From NCBI RefSeq assembly GCF_026391055.1, contig NZ_JAPLET010000029.1, positions 248,001-312,000 on the forward strand: a stretch of 64,000 nt of DNA, read 5' to 3'. The DNA is from Spirosoma sp. Its GTDB lineage: Bacteria > Bacteroidota > Bacteroidia > Cytophagales > Spirosomataceae. Both the position numbers and the translations under genes were made by a program. How positions within the stretch are numbered: position 1 is the stretch's first letter; the number at the start of each line of letters is the position of its first letter. Under the pieces are notes generated by a model that was not told the DNA's origin, made no database searches, and was given only the letters and a program-made list of their open reading frames with translations. Of this stretch, positions 1 through 8,234 are shown in pieces.

Positions 1-828
1 CGCTCCCGTTTTTTGATTCTCGATACGGATATCGTAATCGCTGGCCGTTGGCCCAAAACCGTGAACATCCGCCGTATACACGTTCTCTTTTTTCTCCAGA
101 TTACGGGCGTAAACAAACCGGTTGTCCTGCGTCACAATGAGGCTCCCGAATCCTTTTCCTTCGGCTTTTACGGCATACGGAAACCGGATTTCGATGCCGG
201 GACCGGTGGGTTCTTTGTCGATGATGAAGAAATTGTGGTCGTACACGCTCGTTTTGATGGGCAACTTGCCAGTGTTTTTCAGGCTGTGTTCCAACACCAA
301 TTCCGGTTTGCCCTTGATGAGCCTTACCGTTTTTCGGTACACATAGCCGTAGCCCGTTGGGTCGTTCAGTTCATGCGTAAACTCAATACGGTCTTTACGC
401 CGTTTTACCGTCCATTTGCCGTGGTCAGCCACTTCATAATTGCTCGCAAAAGTGTAGGGCTTGTCGGCAGCTTTGCGAAGGGTACCCACGCCAATCTTCA
501 CGAACGTATCCCCGGTTTTGGCCTCGGCATAACCCAGGGGCGTAAACTCCTCGGCAGGGCCGTTGATGGCATCGTGCATCTTAGGGTCGTAGTTCTCAAA
601 CCACTGGTCCACGAAACTGTGCCCTTTGTACGTCAGGCTTTTAAACGCCCCCGACCAGTCGAAACGGGTGCCCTGATAATAGCCCTGCTGTTCATCCGGC
701 ATATAAAGCGTTGTCTGAATAACACCGTTGGACAGGTCAGCCTGCGGCCAGTCGGCCAGAGGGACGGTTGTGCTGCACAAGCCGACTACGGCAAAGGCGG
801 GGAGAAGGATACGTTTCAGGCTGGACAT
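1..828 (-). CDS. Secreted mutarotase-fold protein, 3' end outside window
   Basis: The minus-strand frame is open from the ATG at 826-828 to the window edge, giving 276 codons without a stop, so the C-terminus is missing. The N-terminus (MSSLKRILLPAFAVVGLCST) looks like a signal peptide. The body is rich in beta-strand patterns, with segments such as FTHELNDPTGYGYVYRKTV and LEHSLKNTGKLPIKTSVYDH. These resemble galactose-mutarotase-like / carbohydrate-binding beta-sandwich proteins; this is a fold-level guess with no catalytic residues assigned. It is the last visible gene of the sugar-acid operon, 108 bases after the SusD stop and behind a 35-bp hairpin. Its upstream bases show no clear ribosome binding site, so an alternative start is possible. 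Confidence 0.7.
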   Translation of the reverse strand, partial: MSSLKRILLPAFAVVGLCSTTVPLADWPQADLSNGVIQTTLYMPDEQQGYYQGTRFDWSGAFKSLTYKGHSFVDQWFENYDPKMHDAINGPAEEFTPLGYAEAKTGDTFVKIGVGTLRKAADKPYTFASNYEVADHGKWTVKRRKDRIEFTHELNDPTGYGYVYRKTVRLIKGKPELVLEHSLKNTGKLPIKTSVYDHNFFIIDKEPTGPGIEIRFPYAVKAEGKGFGSLIVTQDNRFVYARNLEKKENVYTADVHGFGPTASDYDIRIENQKTGA

Positions 829-847
829 TTGGTGGATTGGTTAAGTC

Positions 848-937
848 GTGGAATGGTGGAGTGAGTGGAGTGGTGTCGGGTCCTGGAACGCCAGCCCGGT
901 CAGACCCGACACCACTCCACTCACTCCACCATTCCAC
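848..937 (-). repeat. Perfect 35-bp intra-operon hairpin
   Basis: The arms at 848-882 and 903-937 are exact reverse complements around a 20-base loop, which itself contains a small CTGG/CCAG stem. The outer end overlaps the TAG stop (937-939) of the SusD gene, and the hairpin ends about 20 bases before the next start codon on the same strand. There is no T-tract after it, so it is not a textbook intrinsic terminator. It may attenuate transcription, protect the upstream mRNA end, or be a mobile intergenic repeat; a related copy lies at 6773-6822. Confidence 0.9.
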
Positions 938-2412
938 TAATTTAAATTCGGGTTCAGCGACGTGTCACTATACGGCAGCGGGAACCAGTAATTGGCTTTT
1001 GTGATCGCTTTGATTGGTTGCAGGTCGTCAGGGCTCTTTTTGGCGTTGGCGGCTTCCACCTGTTCGAGCCGGACGAGGTCGAACCAACGGGTGCGCTCGG
1101 CGGCAAATTCCCAGGCTCGCTCCTCTACGACGGCGTCGGCAAACTGGCTGGCGGTCAGCCCATCACCGGGAGTTAGCGCTTTGGTTCCAGCAGCCCGTCC
1201 GCGCAACCGTACCTGATTCAGCGCATCATAGGCTGCCTGGTCGGGACCGCCGGTGCCCCGTGCTTTCGCTTCGGCGTAGATGGTCAGCACGTGGGCGTAG
1301 CGCATCATGACCGAGGGCAGCGAAATGCTCGACGTGACGATGTTTCCCTTGATGTACCACTTTTGGTAATACGGGTGCCGGGTCAGGCTTTGCTGCCACG
1401 GAATGGTAGAGGCCCCCAAACCAAACTGGGTGCGGAACGTCTTGTCTTTGCGGGGCCCTTCGGGGAACATCGCGAAGAAATTCAACTCCGCAAACATATC
1501 GTCCCAGCCGCCTTCTTCGCCGGGCATAGCCGTGTTGCCGTAGGTCGCATTGGCCGTGCCGCTGCCTGCCGCAAAGCCGCTGATTTGATAGACCGATTCG
1601 GGGATGATAGCCACCGCCGGGTCGTTTTCAAAGACGGCGGCAAAAGTAGGCATTAACTGAAATCCATACAGGGTGCTGTTGTTGATCACCTCTTTTGCTT
1701 TGGTCGCTGCGAGGTCATATTTGTCAGTTTGCTTTAACGGCCAGCCCGCCATTGTCAGGTACACATCGGCCAGAAATGCCTTCGCCGAGCCCGCATTGGG
1801 CCGACCCGGATCGCGCCGGGTGTTGGGCAGCATGGTTTCGGCTTTCTTTAGATCCGACACGATCAGGTCATACACCTGCGCTACCGTCGATTTTTTGATG
1901 GTCAGCAAACTATCCGAATATTCCCCCGCCGTAACGAGCGGAATATTGCCATAAAAGCGCGTCAGCCAGTAATACGAAAAGCCCCGGATGAAGTAGGCTT
2001 CGCCCGCAATGATGTCAATTGTGGCCTTGGTGCCCACCGTTTTCGAGTAGTTATTAATAACGTTGTTAGCTCCCTGAATGGCTTTGTAACAGCCATTGTA
2101 CACCGCCCCCGAGCGCTGGTTGGTGGTCGACACGTTGAACTGGTCGAACTCCCGCCAGTCGGCCTTGTTGCTGGCGGGGTGGGTGGTCACGTCGTCGGCC
2201 CCCAGCACAGCCCCGTTGGCCGAGGGGTGAATAAATCCGTACGTCCATTGGGAGCCCAGTCCTTTGTAAGCCCCCGTCAGCGCCGATTCCAGGCCGTCCT
2301 GAGTCGACAGCACATTGGGGCCGTAGAGCAGGCCGGTGGTGTCTTCGTTGAGGTAATTTTTGCAGCCCGTTGCCAGTGCGGCAGCGAGTAAACAGATCAA
2401 TATCTTTTTCAT
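937..2412 (-). CDS. SusD/RagB-family outer-membrane lipoprotein
   Basis: This 491-residue protein is the surface glycan- or solute-binding partner of the SusC porin encoded 20 bases upstream. It starts with a lipoprotein signal peptide (MKKILICLLAAALATGC), with the lipidated cysteine at residue 17. The helical N-terminal region carries SusD landmarks: GAYFIRGFSYYWLTRFYGN-type helices near residues 140-160, FLADVYLTMAGW around 215, and the closing ERAWEFAAERTRWFDLVRL block near 430-450. It belongs to the sugar-acid operon and most likely binds the same ligand class as its neighbours process. The exact ligand cannot be read from the sequence. Confidence 0.95.
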   Translation of the reverse strand: MKKILICLLAAALATGCKNYLNEDTTGLLYGPNVLSTQDGLESALTGAYKGLGSQWTYGFIHPSANGAVLGADDVTTHPASNKADWREFDQFNVSTTNQRSGAVYNGCYKAIQGANNVINNYSKTVGTKATIDIIAGEAYFIRGFSYYWLTRFYGNIPLVTAGEYSDSLLTIKKSTVAQVYDLIVSDLKKAETMLPNTRRDPGRPNAGSAKAFLADVYLTMAGWPLKQTDKYDLAATKAKEVINNSTLYGFQLMPTFAAVFENDPAVAIIPESVYQISGFAAGSGTANATYGNTAMPGEEGGWDDMFAELNFFAMFPEGPRKDKTFRTQFGLGASTIPWQQSLTRHPYYQKWYIKGNIVTSSISLPSVMMRYAHVLTIYAEAKARGTGGPDQAAYDALNQVRLRGRAAGTKALTPGDGLTASQFADAVVEERAWEFAAERTRWFDLVRLEQVEAANAKKSPDDLQPIKAITKANYWFPLPYSDTSLNPNLN

Positions 2413-2432
2413 ACTAGCGAAGAGTAAGGGGC

Positions 2433-5423
2433 TTAAAAACCGAGGTTCAGGCCGATGGTGTAGGTTTTTGAGTTAGGATAAGAGCCGTAATCGATACCGA
2501 TAGCCGTATCGGTACCGGAGCCAACGCTGCTCGATTCCGGATCTGGTCCCTTGTATTTGGTGATGGTCAGCAGGTTCGTCGCACTGAAAAATATCCGCGC
2601 ATTAGCCTTGTTGCGAAGCACCGACGCCGGTAAGTTGTACGAAAGACTCACGTTCTTGAGCCGGACGAAACTGCCATCTTCCAGGAATCGGCTCGACTGC
2701 GTGAACGGCTGATACGTTCTCGTGAAGGCGGGCACGTCGGAGGTTTCGTTGCCTGGTCGGTAGTAATCCCGAACTTCAGCCAGGATAAACTGACGCGCAT
2801 CGCCCGCGCCGGAAAGCGCAGCTGCCCGCGTGTAATTGAGCTTGTCGACGCCAAAGACGCCGTTGAAGAAAACGTTCAACGTCAGTCCTTTGTAACTGAG
2901 CGTGTTATTCCAGCCGCCGGTTGCTTTCGGAAAAGCGCGACCGATAATCTGGAAATCGTCGGTCGTGATGGAGTTGTCGCCGTTGAGGTCTTGGTAGTGC
3001 GGATCGCCGGGAACACGGCCGAATCGGGCGGCCAGATCGGATTCATTGGGCTTGAAGGTACCCAGGTATTTCAGGCCCCAGTATGATCCGAGGGGTTCGC
3101 CGGGCATCAACATAAACTCGTTGGTGGTCGACATCCCCGCGCCTACGCCTGTACCGGTACCCAGCCGGGGTAGTCCACCCAGGCTGATGACCTGATTTTT
3201 AAGGGTAGAGAAGTTCAGGTTCGTTTCCCAACGGAAGCCGCCTTTGTCGAAGGGCGTTCCACCGAGCGATAATTCAAATCCTTTATTCTCGATTTCGCCC
3301 ACGTTTCGGGTCTGCGTACCACCACCAGCATAACTCGGTAAGGCGACGTTCAGCAGCAGGTCGGTGGTGTTTTTCTTGAAGTAATCCGCTTCGAAGCGTA
3401 ACCGTCCGTTGAAGAACTCCATTTCCAGGCCAACGTCGGTCTGTTTAGTCGTTTCCCATTTGAGGTTGCGGTTGCCCTGATTTCCCTGAATCACCCCCGC
3501 CACAGCCGCTGTGTTGTTGAACGCCACAAAAGTGGTGTTGTAGGGCGACAGTGTAGCGTAGGGGTTGATGGCCTGACTGCCCGTCATACCCCAGCTTCCG
3601 CGAAGTTTGAGGTTGCTGAACACGTTCATCTTTTTGATGAATTCCTCTTCCGACAGTCGCCAGCCCAACGCCAGCGAGGGGAAAACACTGTTTCGGTTCT
3701 CGGGGCTGAACTTGGACGAGCCATCCTGCCGAACGGCTGCCGTGACCAGATATTTGTCTTTGTAGGCGTAATTGACCCGGCCAAGCAGTGAGAGCAGTGT
3801 CCATTTCTGGAAGCCGGAGCCTACCGAAGCCGCCGAGTTGCCGCCGATGTTATTGTAGCCCAGTTGCGGAAAACGCAGTCCCGTAGCGGTGGCCGTAAAG
3901 TTATTATCTGTAAACTGCTGCGTTTCCAGCACCGCCACCGCATTGATGGAGTGGTTGCCGAACGCCACCGTATAGTTCAGCGAGTTCGTGTTCTGTAACG
4001 TCACCTGCTCCGACGAATAGCGGCTGGCGCTGGGGTTGTTGTTAGAAAGCCGTTTGCCCGAAAAGTTCAGGTTTTGGGCGTTCAGGTAGTTGACAGCATA
4101 TTGCAAATCCAGCGTAAGGCCTTTGATCGGAAGCTTGTAATTCAAGCCGCCATTCACGTTGATGGATGACCGGTCGAGGTCTGCCGCCTGATCGTAGAGG
4201 TAGTCAATCGGATTGCGGTACACCGATCCGATAGGGTCGGTAAAGGTAGGTTGCCCGTCGGAGCCGTAAGCGGGGGTTGTAGGCGCCCACGCCAGTGCCT
4301 GAATGATGGCTCCACCCCCGTTGGTGTTATGGTTTCTCGACTTCGTACCCCATAAATTCAATCGGAACGAAAGCTTGTCATTGATCTGCGTATTCAGATT
4401 GGTGCGCAGAATATACCGTTTAAAACCGCTGTTTTCCACAATACCGTTCTGGTTGACGTAGTTACCGGAAATCAGAAACGTTGTTTTGTCGCCACCGCCC
4501 GATACGGTAATCTGGTGCTGCTGGCCGCTGCCCGTTCGGAAAACGATGTCTTGCCAGTCGGTGCCGCCATTTTGTTTAAACTGGGCGATCTGGTCGGTAG
4601 TAAAGGGGAGATTTGAGCCGGTAGCCGTGGCGCGGGCGTTCACGATTTCGGCAAATTCACCGGCGGGTAAAATGTCATATTTCTTGATCACGCTGGAGAC
4701 GCTGCCCTGCCCTTCGTAATTGACTTTAATACCCTTGGCTCCTTTTTTGGTGGTGATAATGACCACGCCATTTGCCCCGCGGCTGCCGTAAATAGAGGTC
4801 GAAGCGGCATCTTTCAACACCTGTAGCGTTTCGATGTCGCTGGGATTTATGAAGTTGAAATCAGCCCCGACAAAGCCATCTACCACGTACAATGGGTTGT
4901 TGCTGCCCAGCACCGAATTGGCTCCCCGTATCCGGATGCGGGCATCGCCACCGGGCGCTCCCGTTGCCTGGGTTACCTGTACGCCAGCCGCGCGGCCCTG
5001 CAAGACCTGATCAATGCGGGTAACGGGCTGCTGGGCAAATTCCTTCGTCGAGATGGCCGACAGAGCACCGGTAACGTCCGTTTTGCGTTGCGTACCATAC
5101 CCTACCACGACTACTTCATTGAGTGTTTTCTGGTCTTCGGCCAACTGCACATTAATGACCGTGCGTCCATTTATAGGCACCGTTTGCCCGGCATAGCCAA
5201 TGTTTGAGAACACCAGCGATCCATTACCCGGCGCATTTAGTGTAAAATTTCCCGACGCATCGGTGGACGTTCCCAGCGTAGTTCCGCTCACTTGGACGTT
5301 GACGCCCGGCAGCCCCTGATTGTCCGGTCCGGTAACCGTACCCGTGATTCTGGCGTTCTGTGCGAAGGCATAGCCCCGGCAGAGCAGCAGTAGAAAAAAG
5401 AAAAGTTTTACATGCTTTTTCAT
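2433..5423 (-). CDS. SusC/RagA-family TonB-dependent transporter
   Basis: This 996-residue outer-membrane channel imports ligand handed over by SusD, using TonB energy. In order it shows a signal peptide (to about residue 22, ending AFAQ), a carboxypeptidase-D-regulatory-like beta domain (about 25-95, ending NEVVVVGYGTQRK), a plug domain (about 110-225, with DAASTSIYGSRGANGVVIIT) and a 22-strand-type barrel to the C-terminal KTYTIGLNLGF. It sits between the galactonate dehydratase-type gene (70 bases upstream) and its SusD partner. It is the second SusC of the operon. Confidence 0.96.
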   Translation of the reverse strand: MKKHVKLFFFLLLLCRGYAFAQNARITGTVTGPDNQGLPGVNVQVSGTTLGTSTDASGNFTLNAPGNGSLVFSNIGYAGQTVPINGRTVINVQLAEDQKTLNEVVVVGYGTQRKTDVTGALSAISTKEFAQQPVTRIDQVLQGRAAGVQVTQATGAPGGDARIRIRGANSVLGSNNPLYVVDGFVGADFNFINPSDIETLQVLKDAASTSIYGSRGANGVVIITTKKGAKGIKVNYEGQGSVSSVIKKYDILPAGEFAEIVNARATATGSNLPFTTDQIAQFKQNGGTDWQDIVFRTGSGQQHQITVSGGGDKTTFLISGNYVNQNGIVENSGFKRYILRTNLNTQINDKLSFRLNLWGTKSRNHNTNGGGAIIQALAWAPTTPAYGSDGQPTFTDPIGSVYRNPIDYLYDQAADLDRSSINVNGGLNYKLPIKGLTLDLQYAVNYLNAQNLNFSGKRLSNNNPSASRYSSEQVTLQNTNSLNYTVAFGNHSINAVAVLETQQFTDNNFTATATGLRFPQLGYNNIGGNSAASVGSGFQKWTLLSLLGRVNYAYKDKYLVTAAVRQDGSSKFSPENRNSVFPSLALGWRLSEEEFIKKMNVFSNLKLRGSWGMTGSQAINPYATLSPYNTTFVAFNNTAAVAGVIQGNQGNRNLKWETTKQTDVGLEMEFFNGRLRFEADYFKKNTTDLLLNVALPSYAGGGTQTRNVGEIENKGFELSLGGTPFDKGGFRWETNLNFSTLKNQVISLGGLPRLGTGTGVGAGMSTTNEFMLMPGEPLGSYWGLKYLGTFKPNESDLAARFGRVPGDPHYQDLNGDNSITTDDFQIIGRAFPKATGGWNNTLSYKGLTLNVFFNGVFGVDKLNYTRAAALSGAGDARQFILAEVRDYYRPGNETSDVPAFTRTYQPFTQSSRFLEDGSFVRLKNVSLSYNLPASVLRNKANARIFFSATNLLTITKYKGPDPESSSVGSGTDTAIGIDYGSYPNSKTYTIGLNLGF

Positions 5424-5493
5424 GAGATAAATTAATTGAGTAGAGGAAATTGATTGTGTTGGGGTAGTTCACTATAGAATTGTAATAACTCCT

Positions 5494-6741
5494 CTACCAG
5501 TCCACCACCGAGCCGTCGAGCGCGTTGTACGATTCGGGGTTTTTCCAGTCGTGGCCGATCTTGTCTTTTAGCTGGGCTTCGTCCAGTTCGACACCCAGAC
5601 CGGGTCCCTGCGGAATCATGACGGTACCGTCTTTCTGTAGCTTGAACGGGTTCTTGATGTAGCCTTCGCCCAGCGATACCTGCTCCTGTACCAGAAAATT
5701 TGGTACACTGGCGGCTAGTTGCAGACCAACGGCCAGTGAGATTGGACCCATCGGGTTGTGCGGGGCAATGGGCACATAATACGCTTCGGCCATGCCCGCA
5801 ATCAGGCGACCTTCCGTAATACCGCCCGCATGACAGAGGTCGGGCTGGACGATGCTGACGGCCTTTTTCTCCAGCAGCTCGCGAAACCCCCATTTGGTGA
5901 AAATCCGCTCTCCGGCAGCAATGGGCAGGTGGGTGCCCCGTGCAATGTCGACCATTGTATCGACGTTCTGCGCCTGACAGGGCTCTTCCACGAACATGGG
6001 CTGATAACGCTCCAATTCTTTGATCAGAATCTTGGCCGTCTGGGGTGGAATACTGCCGTGGAAATCAATGGCAATGTCCATATCGTCGCCACCGGCCTGC
6101 CGCAGCTCCGCAAAATTGTTGATCGCATTCCGGACAAAACGGGGGTTCTCGACAATGTTGGCCGGGTCTTTTTTGAAAACACCCGTTTTGATGACGGTAT
6201 ACCCTTCGGCCTTCCGTTTCTTGATCTCCTCGCCCGAACTGGCGCGTCCGTACACGCGCACCCGGTCGCGGGTGGGGCCGCCTAGGAGTTCGTAGACCGG
6301 CACGTTCAGGAGCTTGCCTTTAATGTCCCATAGGGCGTGGTCGATGCCGCTCAGGGCGCTGGTCAGAATGGGACCGCCCCGGTAGAACGCGTGGCGATAA
6401 ATGGCCTGCCAGTGGTGAACGATATGACGCGGGTCTTTCCCGATCAGGTAAGGCTCCACTTCTTTAATGGCCGTTTGGATGGTCAGCGCCCGCCCTTCGA
6501 GCAGCGGCTCGCCCAGCCCGACGACGCCTACATCGGTATGGATTTTCAGGAAGATCCAGCGGGGCTTCACCAGAAAGGTTTCCAGCTTCGTGATCTTCAC
6601 CTTGCTGTAATCGGCAAAGTGCCCCGGACTGGCCGCATACGACGATTGCGGGAGCGTCATGGCCGTTACGCCCGTCACACCCAGTACCGACTGGATGGCC
6701 GCCCGGCGGGAGATACCCGTTTTTTTATTTGATGATTTCAT
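5494..6741 (-). CDS. dgoD: Tat-exported D-galactonate dehydratase-like enzyme
   Basis: This 415-residue enolase-superfamily enzyme is close to E. coli DgoD, which dehydrates D-galactonate to 2-dehydro-3-deoxygalactonate. Metal ligands D226, E252 and E278 and bases H228 and H328 are all present, and their spacing (26, 26 and 50) equals that of DgoD D183/E209/E235 and H185/H285. The N-terminus has a twin-arginine signal (SRRAAIQSVL, then a hydrophobic run), which the cytoplasmic E. coli enzyme lacks. I chose the ATG at 6741: a start further upstream would translate an intergenic hairpin into a proline-rich leader. Activity on galactonate is likely but not certain; a related sugar acid is possible. 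Confidence 0.85.
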   Translation of the reverse strand: MKSSNKKTGISRRAAIQSVLGVTGVTAMTLPQSSYAASPGHFADYSKVKITKLETFLVKPRWIFLKIHTDVGVVGLGEPLLEGRALTIQTAIKEVEPYLIGKDPRHIVHHWQAIYRHAFYRGGPILTSALSGIDHALWDIKGKLLNVPVYELLGGPTRDRVRVYGRASSGEEIKKRKAEGYTVIKTGVFKKDPANIVENPRFVRNAINNFAELRQAGGDDMDIAIDFHGSIPPQTAKILIKELERYQPMFVEEPCQAQNVDTMVDIARGTHLPIAAGERIFTKWGFRELLEKKAVSIVQPDLCHAGGITEGRLIAGMAEAYYVPIAPHNPMGPISLAVGLQLAASVPNFLVQEQVSLGEGYIKNPFKLQKDGTVMIPQGPGLGVELDEAQLKDKIGHDWKNPESYNALDGSVVDW

Positions 6742-6772
6742 AGAGGGTTTAGGGGAGTTTAGTGGTGGAGCA

Positions 6773-6822
6773 GGTGGGGTGGGTGGTGTCGGGTTCTTAA
6801 ACCCAACTCCACCCACTCCACC
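6773..6822 (-). repeat. Imperfect intra-operon hairpin related to 848-937
   Basis: Arms at 6773-6795 and 6800-6822 pair with three imperfect positions around a four-base loop. The left arm carries the same GGTGG...GGTGTCGGGT wording as the hairpin at 848-937. It begins just past the TGA stop (6826-6828) of the mannonate dehydratase-type gene and lies before the next start in the operon, so both copies occupy the same place relative to a stop codon. Confidence 0.75.
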
Positions 6823-6825
6823 AAA

Positions 6826-8181
6826 TCACGGCCGGATGATCGTTCCGTCCATCTTCCGCACCTGCCAGTTCGACTTGGTTGTAATCGGGTATTTGGCGGC
6901 TTCTTTCTCGTTGATGTCAACCCCTAAACCTGGCACCTCGTTGACCGACATGTAGCCTTTGTTCATCGTTGGGCAACCGCTGAAAACGGCCTGGGTCTTC
7001 TCCGAAAACTGCACCGCTTCCTGAATGCCGAAGTTCCAGACCGCGAGGTCGATGTGCGCGTGGGCGGCATGCCCCACCGGCGATACATCGCCCGGTCCGT
7101 GCCAGGCGGTGCGAACGTTGAACCACTCGCCCAGCCGCGCTACCTTCATGGCCGGGGTGATGCCGCCGATCTGCGACACGTGAATCCGGATGTAGTCGAA
7201 CCACTGGTTCACCATCGGCTCCTTGAACTCGTTGATGTTGTTAAATAGCTCACCCATCGCAATAGGTACCGTGGTCGTTTGCCGCAACTGGGCGAACCAC
7301 TTCATGTTTTCGGGCGAGAAGGGGTCTTCGATAAAGAAAGGGCGGTATTCTTCCACCTGCTTGATCATGTTGATGGCCTCCATGGGCTGTACCCGCTCGT
7401 GTACGTCGTGAAGCAGTTCGATTTCCTCGCCACACTCTTTGCGCACGACATTGAACATCTTGGGCACCGATTTCAGGTAGCCCATTACGTTCATGTACGC
7501 GTCGCCTTCGTAGCCGAAACCGGCCGCTTTGAAGTCGGGCTTGTCGACGGTGCTGCCTACGCCACCGTAGCCGCCCTGCTGAATACGGATGTACTTGAAG
7601 CCCTGTTCCATGAACTTCTTCACGCTATCGGCGGTGGCTTCGGGCGTGGTGCCGCCCGCGTGGGTGTAGCAGGGAATGGCGAAGCGCACTTTGCCGCCCA
7701 GCAACTGGTAAACCGGCATATTCGCCCGTTTGCCTTTGATGTCCCACAGTGCCTGATCAAGACCGGAGAGGGCGTTGTTGAGCACCGGCCCGTTGCGCCA
7801 GTAGGAACTGACATAGGCCGACTGCCACATGTCTTCAATGTTGTCGACGTCCTTGCCAACGCAGAAGTCATTGAGGTAGCTGTTGATGGCCACAACGACG
7901 GCGGCAGCGCGCTGGGTGAAGGTAGCACAGCCAAGGCCATACAGACCGGGTTCGGTGGTTTCCACCTTCACGACGATCAGGTTCGAGCCCTGTGGCGCGG
8001 TCGCGATGGCTTTGACACTTTTGATCTTGACGGGTGCCAGCCCTTTAGCATACTGCGGGGTTCCCTGCTGTTCACGGGCTTCGGCGGTGGAGATGCCACC
8101 AAACAGACTTAACAGACCGGCAGACGAGCCGAATCCAAGCATTTTCAACGTGTCGCGACGACTTTGATCAGGTTTATTCAT
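6826..8181 (-). CDS. Tat-exported mannonate dehydratase/RspA-family enzyme
   Basis: This 451-residue enolase-superfamily enzyme belongs to the RspA/ManD branch, whose active members dehydrate D-mannonate to 2-dehydro-3-deoxygluconate. The ManD-type block ELLHDVHERV places D259 and H261, followed by E285 (FFIEDP), E311 (AMGELF) and H361 (RTAWHG). The spacing matches the family metal site and base. The start at 8181 gives a twin-arginine signal, SRRDTLKML, and a hydrophobic stretch ending at an AEA-type cleavage site. Upstream codons in frame are poor and the region lies within 55 bases of the SusD stop. ManD-branch proteins vary in activity, some being weak, so substrate is inferred. Confidence 0.85.
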   Translation of the reverse strand: MNKPDQSRRDTLKMLGFGSSAGLLSLFGGISTAEAREQQGTPQYAKGLAPVKIKSVKAIATAPQGSNLIVVKVETTEPGLYGLGCATFTQRAAAVVVAINSYLNDFCVGKDVDNIEDMWQSAYVSSYWRNGPVLNNALSGLDQALWDIKGKRANMPVYQLLGGKVRFAIPCYTHAGGTTPEATADSVKKFMEQGFKYIRIQQGGYGGVGSTVDKPDFKAAGFGYEGDAYMNVMGYLKSVPKMFNVVRKECGEEIELLHDVHERVQPMEAINMIKQVEEYRPFFIEDPFSPENMKWFAQLRQTTTVPIAMGELFNNINEFKEPMVNQWFDYIRIHVSQIGGITPAMKVARLGEWFNVRTAWHGPGDVSPVGHAAHAHIDLAVWNFGIQEAVQFSEKTQAVFSGCPTMNKGYMSVNEVPGLGVDINEKEAAKYPITTKSNWQVRKMDGTIIRP

Positions 8182-8234
8182 TTGAGAAAAAGAAAGGTTA
8201 ATAGGTTGTAAGTATGAGGGGTAGGGGTGAATCC

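Noticed and set aside
13-864. A 283-codon plus-strand reading frame at the left edge
   Set aside because: It is antisense to the minus-strand secreted protein at 1-828, which has a signal peptide, natural codon use and fits the operon.
6742-6816. Upstream extension of the galactonate dehydratase-type gene
   Set aside because: The extra residues would be translated from the intergenic hairpin and would displace the Tat signal from the N-terminus.
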